Source: Gammaproteobacteria bacterium
Lineage (GTDB): Bacteria > Pseudomonadota > Gammaproteobacteria > Steroidobacterales > Woeseiaceae
Assembly (NCBI GenBank): GCA_029863125.1
Contig: JAOTWB010000004.1
Coordinates: 1-64,000, forward strand
Reading direction: 5' to 3'
Length of the DNA stretch: 64,000 nucleotides
The notes under the pieces are model-generated. The model was not told where the DNA came from and made no database searches. It saw only the letters and a list, made by a program, of their open reading frames with translations. Made by a program: the position numbers and the translations under genes. This document shows positions 36,054-44,596 of the stretch, in pieces. Numbering within the stretch: position 1 is the first letter of the stretch; each line of letters starts with the position of its first letter.

Positions 36054-37712
36054 TTGGAAAAAACATGGCTTAAATCCTATCCGGAAGGCGTTCCTGCAGA
36101 GGTTCCCGCGCCACCCTTCCGTTCGATTCGCGAGCTGTTCGAGCACGGCTTCTCCGAATTTCCCGACAACCCGGCCTACACCAATATGGGGCGGACTCTC
36201 ACCTACCGGGACCTCGACCACCTGTCGATGCAGTTTGCCTGCTACCTGCAACAAACCCTCGGTCTGACGCGCGGCGAGCGCGTCGCCATCATGTTACCGA
36301 ATATCCTGCAGTACCCGGTAGCGATGTGCGGCATTTTTCGCGCCGGCCTCGTCGTCGTAAACGTCAATCCGCTATACACCCCGCGGGAACTCAAGCATCA
36401 GCTCAACGATTCCGGCGCCCGCTGCATCGTCATTCTTGAAAATTTCGCCAACGTCCTCGAGGAGGTCATTGCAGACACAGGCGTCGAGCACGTTGTCACG
36501 ACTGGCGTGGGCGACCTCCTCAACTGGCCGAAGAGCATGCTGACCAACTTCGTGCTCCGTCATGTCAAGAAAGAAGTGCCTCCCAATCAAATCCCCAATC
36601 GCATTTCTTTAAGGGCCGCGCTCAAAGCGGGAGCAAACAAGACTCTGAAACCTGTCGACATCGGCTTCGCCGACATCGCTTACCTGCAGTACACGGGCGG
36701 CACAACCGGCGTTTCGAAAGGCGCCATGCTGAGTCACCGCAACATGATCTATAACGTACAGCAGACGATCACGTGGCAGGGTGACGCTTATGAGGGCGTG
36801 CAGCCGATCGTCGCAATCACGGCCTTGCCGCTTTATCACATTTTCTCGCTGCAGGGTAACTGCCTGACCGTCATGGCGCAGGGCGGGCAAAACGTACTCA
36901 TTACCAACCCGCGGGATTTCGAAGGCTTTGCAAAAGAAATGGCGCGTTTCAAATTCAACCTGTTCACGGGCGTCAACACGATGTTCGCCGCGCTCCTGAA
37001 CACGCCCAGCTTCCGGGACGTCGATTTCAGTCACCTGCGCGTGTGCATCGGAGGCGGCACGGCCGTTCAGCGAGCCGTGGCAAAAGAATGGAAAGAAAGA
37101 ACCGGAACGACCATCCTTCAGGGCTACGGCCTCACCGAAACTTCTCCAGCGGCTATTGTCTGTCGGATCGATTCGGAATTTACCGGAACCATCGGCCTGC
37201 CGATACCTTCGACCGACGTCATGATTGCCGATGACGCCGGCAAGGAGCTGCCCGCCGGACAGATTGGCGAGATCTGTATACGCGGACCCCAGGTCATGGA
37301 GGGCTACTGGCAGCGTCCCGAGGAAACCGCCGAGGTCATGTTTCCCGGCGGCTGGCTGCGAACGGGTGACATCGGGCGCATGGATGATGCGGGCTACTTT
37401 TACATTGAAGACCGCAAAAAAGACATGATCCTCGTGTCCGGTTTCAATGTTTATCCGAACGAAATCGAAAACGTCATCGTCGAACTCGACGGCGTCCTGG
37501 AAGCGGCCGCGATTGGCATTCCCGATGAGAGATCCGGTGAAGCCGTAAAGGTTTTTGTCGTGCGTAAGAATGACAGCGTCACCGAGAAAGACATACTCGA
37601 TTATTCCCGAAAACAGCTGACCGGCTACAAGCGGCCGAAGTTTGTCGAATTTCGCGACGAGCTGCCGAAAACGAATGTGGGCAAGATACTTCGTAGAGCG
37701 CTTCGCGACTGA
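36054..37712 (+). CDS. fadD: Long-chain fatty-acid-CoA ligase
   Basis: EKTWLKSYPEGVPAEV; YTGGTTGVSKGAMLSH; TTG start. Confidence 0.96.
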   Translation: MEKTWLKSYPEGVPAEVPAPPFRSIRELFEHGFSEFPDNPAYTNMGRTLTYRDLDHLSMQFACYLQQTLGLTRGERVAIMLPNILQYPVAMCGIFRAGLVVVNVNPLYTPRELKHQLNDSGARCIVILENFANVLEEVIADTGVEHVVTTGVGDLLNWPKSMLTNFVLRHVKKEVPPNQIPNRISLRAALKAGANKTLKPVDIGFADIAYLQYTGGTTGVSKGAMLSHRNMIYNVQQTITWQGDAYEGVQPIVAITALPLYHIFSLQGNCLTVMAQGGQNVLITNPRDFEGFAKEMARFKFNLFTGVNTMFAALLNTPSFRDVDFSHLRVCIGGGTAVQRAVAKEWKERTGTTILQGYGLTETSPAAIVCRIDSEFTGTIGLPIPSTDVMIADDAGKELPAGQIGEICIRGPQVMEGYWQRPEETAEVMFPGGWLRTGDIGRMDDAGYFYIEDRKKDMILVSGFNVYPNEIENVIVELDGVLEAAAIGIPDERSGEAVKVFVVRKNDSVTEKDILDYSRKQLTGYKRPKFVEFRDELPKTNVGKILRRALRD

Positions 37713-37728
37713 TATCGAGGGGGCCCCA

Positions 37729-38100
37729 ATGTCTGCAAGCAAACTGCTGTCCATCGTACCCATGCTGTTACTCGCGGCCGTCGTTGGCGCGGCTGTGCCG
37801 AAGCCTCTGGACCCGATCCTGGTCGCACCGCATATGTATGAGCTGGTGTTCAAGAACGAAAAAGTTCGTGTGCTTCGGCAGACGGTCCGTAACGGCGAAA
37901 CGTCGCCACTGCACGGGCACCTCGATCGCGTCATGGTCTACCTGCAGTCCTGCGCCTGGCTCGAGGACGATGGCGACGGCGGCGAGCAGATGAAGCTGTT
38001 CAAGATCGGCGACGCGGTATGGGCGCCTGCGGAAGCGCACGGCGGTACGACGGCCAACGTCGTGCAGGAATGCAAGATCCTGGAAATCGAGCTGCTGTAA
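37729..38100 (+). CDS. Exported cupin-like protein
   Basis: Signal peptide and single cupin fold ETSPLHGHLDRVMVYL...WAPAEAHGGTTA. Confidence 0.7.
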   Translation: MSASKLLSIVPMLLLAAVVGAAVPKPLDPILVAPHMYELVFKNEKVRVLRQTVRNGETSPLHGHLDRVMVYLQSCAWLEDDGDGGEQMKLFKIGDAVWAPAEAHGGTTANVVQECKILEIELL

Positions 38101-38123
38101 GAAGCACTGCGGGAGGTGATGCG

Positions 38124-38741
38124 ATGACCCACTACAAACTGACTTACTTCGATATCGACGGCGGTCGGGCGGAGCCCGTTCGAATCGCTTTTCACGCCGC
38201 GGGCATCGAATTCGAAGACGACCGCATATCGTTTGCCGAATTCGGCAAGATGCGCAAGAGCACGCGATTCAATTCACTGCCGGTGCTCGAAATCGACGGC
38301 GCGGCCGTTACCCAGTCAAATGCCATGTGCCATTACGTGGGCAAGATGGCCGGCCTGTACCCCGAGGACGATCTGCAGGCGCTTTACTGCGACGAAGTCA
38401 TGGCTGCCATGGAAGACCTCCTGCACTACATCGTGCGCACTTTCGGCCTGGAGGGTGGCGAACTCAAGCGGGCGAGAGAAAAACTGGTCGACGGCTGGCT
38501 GTCCGTTATTTTGCGCGGGCTGGACGAACTATTGACGCGCGGCGGAGGGAACTACTTTGCCGACAGTCGCATGACCATGGCTGACCTCAAAGTCTTCGTA
38601 CAGACGAAGTCGCTGCTCGCCGGCACGTTGGACCATGTGCCGCCGGATATCGTCCAGCGACTGGCGCCGGGGCTGGTCGGGCACACCGAACGCGTCGAAA
38701 GCGATCCGCGCGTGGTCGCCTACTACGCCTCCCGCCAATAG
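38124..38741 (+). CDS. Glutathione S-transferase (sigma-like)
   Basis: YKLTYFDIDGGRAEPVRIAFHAAGIEFED; LPVLEIDGAAVTQSNA. Confidence 0.92.
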   Translation: MTHYKLTYFDIDGGRAEPVRIAFHAAGIEFEDDRISFAEFGKMRKSTRFNSLPVLEIDGAAVTQSNAMCHYVGKMAGLYPEDDLQALYCDEVMAAMEDLLHYIVRTFGLEGGELKRAREKLVDGWLSVILRGLDELLTRGGGNYFADSRMTMADLKVFVQTKSLLAGTLDHVPPDIVQRLAPGLVGHTERVESDPRVVAYYASRQ

Positions 38742-38785
38742 CAGCCATTCAATCGATGAGGCTCCCGGTTACACGAAACCGCAAG

Positions 38786-38819
38786 GGGAACGCCGCAGCC
38801 ATCCAGCTCCGGCGTTCCC
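38786..38819 (+). terminator. Hairpin, probable terminator after GST gene
   Basis: GGGAACGCC ... GGCGTTCCC 9-bp stem. Confidence 0.55.
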
Positions 38820-38887
38820 GCTATTCCAGTCTGCGGCGACTACTCCCAATGCGTCCGTGGTGAGCGCTACAGCGCCGAACTACGTTT

Positions 38888-39322
38888 TTAGGACAGAGCA
38901 GGGCCAGCCGTGCAGGAAAAAGTCTCGCCGACATTGATCATTTTCACCTTGCCGGAGTCCGGGTCGATAAAATCGACTGGCTGTCTAAAAGATCCCGATT
39001 TTATATAGGCGCTTTCGATCGTCTTTCCGCTATTGTCTGCGGTACCTGCGAAATCGCCCTCCGGCACATCGAGATCATCAAACTTCTCCCAAGTACCATC
39101 CGTAAACAAAAGGACCACATTCGAGATGTCTTTGTCAGAGGACGCCGTCACGGACGTGCACTCCGCATTAAACGTCGCGTCTATCGTCATTGCCAGACTG
39201 TTAGGGTTGGTTACGTGATTGGGTTTGTGGTCGGCGATCGCTGTATGCGCACTGACCGAAGCTAACAGCATGCCGAGAAGCACCGGCATTATCTTTCTGA
39301 ATACACTTATACTCTTGTTCAT
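38888..39322 (-). CDS. Secreted hypothetical protein, putatively riboswitch controlled
   Basis: Signal peptide MNKSISVFRKIMPVLLGMLLASVSAHTAIA; RBS ggaggggag; lies downstream of GEMM-like RNA. Confidence 0.8.
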   Translation of the reverse strand: MNKSISVFRKIMPVLLGMLLASVSAHTAIADHKPNHVTNPNSLAMTIDATFNAECTSVTASSDKDISNVVLLFTDGTWEKFDDLDVPEGDFAGTADNSGKTIESAYIKSGSFRQPVDFIDPDSGKVKMINVGETFSCTAGPALS

Positions 39323-39473
39323 GAGAACTCCCCTCCAAACATGATTTCCGACTGATAAAAGGACCAGGATCGGTCCCATCCGACAAAGCGCGGCGACGGT
39401 TTGTGCGACGAAAAGGGAGTGCCGTGTGGCCAGGCAGGCCAGGTGCAGCGAACGGTTATTGACTCGTAGTGCA

Positions 39474-39562
39474 TTTTGGCAACTCCGCTATCGTAGGACA
39501 GGTCCCGTAGACCGGTAGTTTTGCGTCTTCATCTTTCGATGAATTTGCCTTTGTCAGTACTG
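39474..39562 (-). ncRNA. Cyclic-di-GMP-I (GEMM-I) riboswitch
   Basis: Minus strand GACAAAGGCAAATTCATCGAAAGATGAAGACGCAAAACTACCGGTCTACGGGACCTGTCCTACGATAGCGGAGTTGCC: GCAAA, 6-bp GAAA-capped hairpin, GACGCAAA joint, CCGG, TAGCGG, AACT/AGTT helix as in the Vc2 aptamer. Confidence 0.85.
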
Positions 39563-39842
39563 CGAGTAGATCACAATTGCACGGCTCAGCGAGGGGGTAT
39601 TGACATAAATGGTATACGCAATGCGTGAGAGAGCCCGTGCAAGTTGTGTCGCAGAAAAGCGACGCCCGACAAGCAAGAAGCGATGTGTCGATTCTTGGTG
39701 ACAGGGACGGTGCACTTTGGGTCAGTAGCGGCCCTTTCCATCACGGAGAATACTTTCTTTTGAACGACTGTTTTTGCGTCTGCACCGGCCTGTGGCGGGC
39801 TTCAGGCAAAGGTCGTTTCCGACACTTTTACTTGCGAGAAAG

Positions 39843-40910
39843 CTATTCGTGGTACGGCGGGCTGAGTTCATGCACCGCGTCGACCAGCACGCCGAGATGC
39901 TCCGGGTCGATGTCGGGCGTAATACCGTGTCCAAGGTTGAACACATGCCCCGGCCCGTGACCGTAGCTGGCCAGCGTATCTGCGACACCCTGTCGTATGA
40001 CCTCCGGACTCTCACGCAGCGTCGCCGGATTCAGGTTGCCCTGCAGCGCAACCTTGTCCTCGACATACCGTCGAGCCGTTTGCAGATCGGTGGTCCAGTC
40101 GACGCCCAGCGCGTCGCAACCGGTGTCCGCCATGTCGGCCAGCAGGGCGCCCGCACCCTTGGTGAACAGAATGACGGGAATCGGCTCGGCGCCTTTGTCG
40201 CGAACAAGGTTGTCGACAATGGTCTGCATGTTGGCGAGCGAAAAACGCCGATAGTCGTCCGGCTCGAGTGCCGAGCCCCAGGTGTCAAAGACCATTATCG
40301 CCTGTGCACCGGCGTCTATTTGTGCATTCAGGTACTGAACGGTCGTCTCCGTCACCACGTCCAGCAAACTCAGCAACGCCTGCGGGTCTTCTTTGGCGAG
40401 CCCCTTGATGATCGCGAAATCCCGGCTGGAGCGGCCCTCGACCATGTAAGTCGCGACGGTCCAGGGGCTGCCCGCGAACCCGATCAATGGCACCCGGCCA
40501 TCGAGCGCTTTCCTGATCGTGCTGACCGCCTCGAAGACGTAGCCGAGCTCCGAATGAACGTCCGGGACCGACAGTCTGCGGATGGCCGCGGCGCTCCGGA
40601 CCGGTCGCCTGAATCGCGGTCCTTCCCCCGTCTCGAAATAGAGGCCCAGGCCCAATGCATCGGGGACCGTCAGAATGTCCGAGAACAGGATGGCCGCATC
40701 CAGCTTGAAGCGTCGCAGCGGCTGCAGTGTCACCTCGCAGGCCAGCCTGGCGTTGCGACACAGGCTCATGAAGTCGCCGGCCTCCGCCCGAACCTCCCGG
40801 TATTCCGGCAGATAGCGGCCGGCCTGGCGCATGATCCAGACCGGCGTCCGTACCGTCGGCTGGCGGCGCAGCGCGCGCAGGAACACATCGTTCTTCGGGT
40901 CAGCCATCAA
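39843..40910 (-). CDS. hemE: Uroporphyrinogen decarboxylase
   Basis: [37 protein letters not shown]. Confidence 0.98.
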   Translation of the reverse strand: MMADPKNDVFLRALRRQPTVRTPVWIMRQAGRYLPEYREVRAEAGDFMSLCRNARLACEVTLQPLRRFKLDAAILFSDILTVPDALGLGLYFETGEGPRFRRPVRSAAAIRRLSVPDVHSELGYVFEAVSTIRKALDGRVPLIGFAGSPWTVATYMVEGRSSRDFAIIKGLAKEDPQALLSLLDVVTETTVQYLNAQIDAGAQAIMVFDTWGSALEPDDYRRFSLANMQTIVDNLVRDKGAEPIPVILFTKGAGALLADMADTGCDALGVDWTTDLQTARRYVEDKVALQGNLNPATLRESPEVIRQGVADTLASYGHGPGHVFNLGHGITPDIDPEHLGVLVDAVHELSPPYHE

Positions 40911-41623
40911 GCGGCAACCTGGGCGGCGATCGACGCCTGCATGGCTTCTGCTGCCGCGCGCGGACTCTCGGCGTCGCGTATGGGGCGACCCACGACGATG
41001 TAGTCGGCGCCGTTCGAGAATGCAGTCTCGACCGTCACAACGCGCTTCTGGTCGCCCATCGGTTTGTTGTCGACAGGGCGAATGCCGGGCGATATGACGA
41101 GCAGCTTGTTGTCGATGTGTTCACGCAGCCGGGGCACTTCGAGTCCCGACGAAATCACACCGTCACAACCGGCTTCGAGTGCCCGCCTGGCGCGAGAGAG
41201 AACGAGTGACTCCAGGTCGCAGTCAAAGCCGAGATCATCGAGGTCGCCCCGATCCAGGCTCGTCAGTACCGTCACGCCGAGTACCTTGAGACTGTCTCCC
41301 TTGTTCTCGGCGGCGGCCTCCATGATCGACTGGTTGCCGTGCACCGTGACGAATGAAGCCCCGCGATCCTTCAGCGAACGCACGGCAGAGCCCACGGTCG
41401 CGGGAATGTCGAAGAACTTCAGGTCACAAAATACTTTTTTGTCGCGCGCGAGCATCCAGTCGAGCAGCTCGAAGTATTCACCGCTCATCATGAGCTCCAG
41501 CCCGATCTTGTAGAACGTCACCGCATCGCCCAGCTCGTCAGCGAGGGCTCTCGCACGATCGCAGTCGGGTACGTCCATCGCAAAAATCAGCCGGTCTCTA
41601 TTCGGGATGTTCTTGTGCTTCAC
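40907..41623 (-). CDS. pyrF: Orotidine 5'-phosphate decarboxylase
   Basis: [28 protein letters not shown]. Confidence 0.97.
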   Translation of the reverse strand: MKHKNIPNRDRLIFAMDVPDCDRARALADELGDAVTFYKIGLELMMSGEYFELLDWMLARDKKVFCDLKFFDIPATVGSAVRSLKDRGASFVTVHGNQSIMEAAAENKGDSLKVLGVTVLTSLDRGDLDDLGFDCDLESLVLSRARRALEAGCDGVISSGLEVPRLREHIDNKLLVISPGIRPVDNKPMGDQKRVVTVETAFSNGADYIVVGRPIRDAESPRAAAEAMQASIAAQVAA

Positions 41624-41689
41624 TTGAAATCCTGGCGCTGCTGCCGGGCGGTCTGTATGGCCCCGGCGTAAGAATTGCGGCGCATTCTA

Positions 41690-42820
41690 TCAGCCCCCGA
41701 TGCTTTCGTGGGCTGCGATCGCATAGCGATCCGTCATGCCTGCAATGTAATCAGCGACAACCCGGGCCCGGCCGTGCTCGTCGAGGCTGGCGGCCGCGTC
41801 GGCGAATTCCGGCGGCATGCGCTGCACGTCCTCCGAGTACGCCGTGAATAAATCCTTGATGATGCCCTGCGCCCGGCGGGTCATCTCGAGTTTTTGTTCG
41901 TGGCGGTAAAGGTGTTGGTGCAGGAAGCGTTTCAGCGAAACGTGCTGTCCGTACACGCGATCCGACATCGAAACCAGCGGCTTGCCGGCACTGCGCACGT
42001 CGTCTATGGATTGCGGACACTCTTTCTCGATGCGACGCCGCGTTTCCTCGATCAGGTCTGTTACCACGGTGCCGATCATGCGGCGAATAATTTCGTAAAT
42101 AAGCCGGCGGTCCTCGAGCTCGGGATACAGCTCATGCACCTCGGCGTACTGAGCCTCGAACAGCGGCTGCTCGCGAAGCTGCTCCAGGCTCAGGAGGCCC
42201 GCCCGGTAGCCGTCGTCCACATCGTGGTTGTTGTACGCGATGGCATCGGCGATATTTGCCAGCTGTGCTTCCAGTCCGGGTTGCTTGCGCTGCAAAAACC
42301 GTTCACCCACGTCGCCGAGCTCACGGGCATTGCGCGTCGAGCAGTGCTTGAGTATGCCCTCCCGCGTCTCGAACATGAGATTCAGCCCGGGAAAATCCGC
42401 GTACTTGGCCTCGAGCACGTCGACAACACGGAGCGACTGCAGGTTGTGCTCGAAGCCGCCGTAGTCGCGCATGCAGGCATTCAGCGTGTCCTGTCCGGCA
42501 TGACCGAACGGCGTATGCCCGAGATCGTGAGCGAGGCTTATCGCCTCCGTCAACGGCTCGTTGAGATTAAGCGCAAAAGCTACGCTGCGGGCTATCTGTG
42601 ACACCTCGAGCGAATGCGTGAGGCGGGTGCGATACAGGTCGCCCTCATGATTGACGAACACCTGGGTCTTGTAGACCAGGCGTCGAAAAGCCGTCGAATG
42701 AATGATCCGGTCACGATCGCGCTGGTACTCGCCGCGATAGGCCGGGCGCGGTTCGTCATAGGTTCTGCCACGGCTCTGCGATTCATTAGCGGCATACGGT
42801 GCGAGGCCGGCTGCTCCCAT
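41690..42820 (-). CDS. dgt: Deoxyguanosinetriphosphate triphosphohydrolase
   Basis: RDRIIHSTAFRRLVYKTQVF; HDLGHTPFGHAGQDTL HD motif. Confidence 0.95.
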   Translation of the reverse strand: MGAAGLAPYAANESQSRGRTYDEPRPAYRGEYQRDRDRIIHSTAFRRLVYKTQVFVNHEGDLYRTRLTHSLEVSQIARSVAFALNLNEPLTEAISLAHDLGHTPFGHAGQDTLNACMRDYGGFEHNLQSLRVVDVLEAKYADFPGLNLMFETREGILKHCSTRNARELGDVGERFLQRKQPGLEAQLANIADAIAYNNHDVDDGYRAGLLSLEQLREQPLFEAQYAEVHELYPELEDRRLIYEIIRRMIGTVVTDLIEETRRRIEKECPQSIDDVRSAGKPLVSMSDRVYGQHVSLKRFLHQHLYRHEQKLEMTRRAQGIIKDLFTAYSEDVQRMPPEFADAAASLDEHGRARVVADYIAGMTDRYAIAAHESIGG

Positions 42821-43890
42821 CAGGCGCCGGCCCCGATCAAAGCCTCCAGCCGGGCCCCGTCATAATCGGCGCTCAGGTACGCTTCACCGAGCGCGCGCAG
42901 AAGGACGAATCGCAGCTGCTTTTGCCGGATTTTCTTGTCCATGCCCATCGCCTCGAGCCAACGATCACCGGCTATGGCCGGCGCTTCGGTTGGCAGTCCC
43001 GCCGCCCCAACCAGGCCTTTGAGCCGCGCCAGGTCCGCCGCCGTAATGCCGCTCAGGTCGGCGGCCATGATCATGCCTGCCGCCACGGCTTCGCCGTGCA
43101 GCCACTCGCCGTAACCGAGGCAGCGTTCAATCGCATGGCCGAAGGTATGGCCAAAATTCAGAATCGCGCGTCGGCCGGTTTCCCGCTCGTCCCCGGCCAC
43201 CACCTCCGCCTTGAGTTCGCAAGAGCGCTGGATCGCATAGGCGAGCAGCTTCGGATCCTTCTCGAGCAAACCAGACATGTTGCTCTCGAGCCAGGTGAAA
43301 AACGCCGGGTCGCAGATCGCGCCGTACTTGATGACCTCCGCCAGGCCCGCCCTGAATTCGCGCACCGGTAGCGTATCGAGAGTGTCCGTGTCAATGAGCA
43401 CAAGCCGCGGCTGATGAAACGCACCGATCAGGTTTTTGCCCTTTTCGTGGTTAACGCCGGTTTTGCCGCCAACGGACGAGTCGACCTGCGCGAGCAGCGT
43501 CGTCGGCACCTGGATGAACGCCACGCCCCGCATGAAGCAGGCGGCAGCAAAGCCGGCGATATCGCCGACGACGCCGCCACCCAGCGCGATTACGGTGGTG
43601 TCGCGGTTGGCGCCCGACGCAAGTAGCTCGTCCAGGATCGTCTGCATCGTCGCTACGGACTTGAACGACTCTCCGTCCGGAAGACTGAAGCTTGCGACGT
43701 TTCGGCCGGCCAGGTTAGGCCGGAGCTTGTCGAGATAGAGTGGCGCGACGGTTTCGTTGCTGACAACGAAACAGTCCGTTCCCCGGACGTAGTCCGCCAG
43801 GTCGAAATTGCCGCCAAGCAGTCCGCGACCGATAATGATCGGGTAGCTGCGGTCACCCAAATCTACCGAGACTGTCTGGTATAGCGACAT
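42820..43890 (-). CDS. aroB: 3-dehydroquinate synthase
   Basis: ALGGGVVGDIAGFAAACFMRGV; NFGHTFGHAIE. Confidence 0.97.
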   Translation of the reverse strand: MSLYQTVSVDLGDRSYPIIIGRGLLGGNFDLADYVRGTDCFVVSNETVAPLYLDKLRPNLAGRNVASFSLPDGESFKSVATMQTILDELLASGANRDTTVIALGGGVVGDIAGFAAACFMRGVAFIQVPTTLLAQVDSSVGGKTGVNHEKGKNLIGAFHQPRLVLIDTDTLDTLPVREFRAGLAEVIKYGAICDPAFFTWLESNMSGLLEKDPKLLAYAIQRSCELKAEVVAGDERETGRRAILNFGHTFGHAIERCLGYGEWLHGEAVAAGMIMAADLSGITAADLARLKGLVGAAGLPTEAPAIAGDRWLEAMGMDKKIRQKQLRFVLLRALGEAYLSADYDGARLEALIGAGA

Positions 43891-43992
43891 TGGCTTAGGT
43901 TACCGCAATCAGGACGAGCTGGGGTGTTTGCCGGCGACACATCAAGCGAGCGGCGCGAGACAGTCCGCCGGAAAATACGCCAGGTCGGCTAG

Positions 43993-44505
43993 CTAGCCTA
44001 CCTTCTCGATAATCTCTTTTGCGACAGAATGGACCTTGCGCCCATCCGTATCGACAACCAGGTCTGCAATCTCCCGATACAGCGGATCCCGCGCAAGCAG
44101 CAGCTCTTCGAGAATCTGGCGACGATCGCCATTCTCCAGCAACGGTCTCTCACGCCCCTTATTGGTACGGGCAAACTGCTGGTCGACGGTCGTATACAGG
44201 TAGACAACAAAACCGCGTCCGCCAAGTCGGCTGCGGCTCTTCGGATCGACGATCGCACCGCCCCCTGTTGCAAGCACGACGCCATCGATTTGGGTCAGTT
44301 CGTCGATTACTGCCGCCTCGCGCTTGCGAAAGCCGGCCTCACCCTCTTTTTCGAAGATAAACGCAATATCCACACCTGTCCGCGACTCTACTTCATCATC
44401 GCTATCCCTGAACGTCAGGTGCAGGGCCCGCGCCAGCTGCCGGCCCACGGCCGACTTGCCTGCGCCCATCGGGCCGATCAGGAAGATGTTGTTAGGGTGT
44501 TTCAT
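43993..44505 (-). CDS. aroK: Shikimate kinase
   Basis: NIFLIGPMGAGKSAVGRQLA; DSDDEVESRTG; ATG at 44505. Confidence 0.97.
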   Translation of the reverse strand: MKHPNNIFLIGPMGAGKSAVGRQLARALHLTFRDSDDEVESRTGVDIAFIFEKEGEAGFRKREAAVIDELTQIDGVVLATGGGAIVDPKSRSRLGGRGFVVYLYTTVDQQFARTNKGRERPLLENGDRRQILEELLLARDPLYREIADLVVDTDGRKVHSVAKEIIEKVG

Positions 44506-44547
44506 TAATGGCGGTCGTGCGCCTTTTTTTGCGAAGGTCCGCAACGA

Positions 44548-44573
44548 GAAAGCCAACCCGAAGGTTGGCTTTC
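44548..44573 (-). terminator. Strong UUCG-tetraloop hairpin between pilQ and aroK
   Basis: Minus strand GAAAGCCAACC-TTCG-GGTTGGCTTTC, perfect 11-bp stem; no clear U-tract. Confidence 0.6.
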
Positions 44574-44596
44574 CGGATCTTCAGCAGAACAAAATC

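Noticed and set aside
36609-37934. 441-aa minus-strand ORF
   Set aside because: Antisense shadow of fadD; no domain.
39774-41003. 409-aa plus-strand ORF
   Set aside because: Antisense shadow of hemE and start of pyrF.
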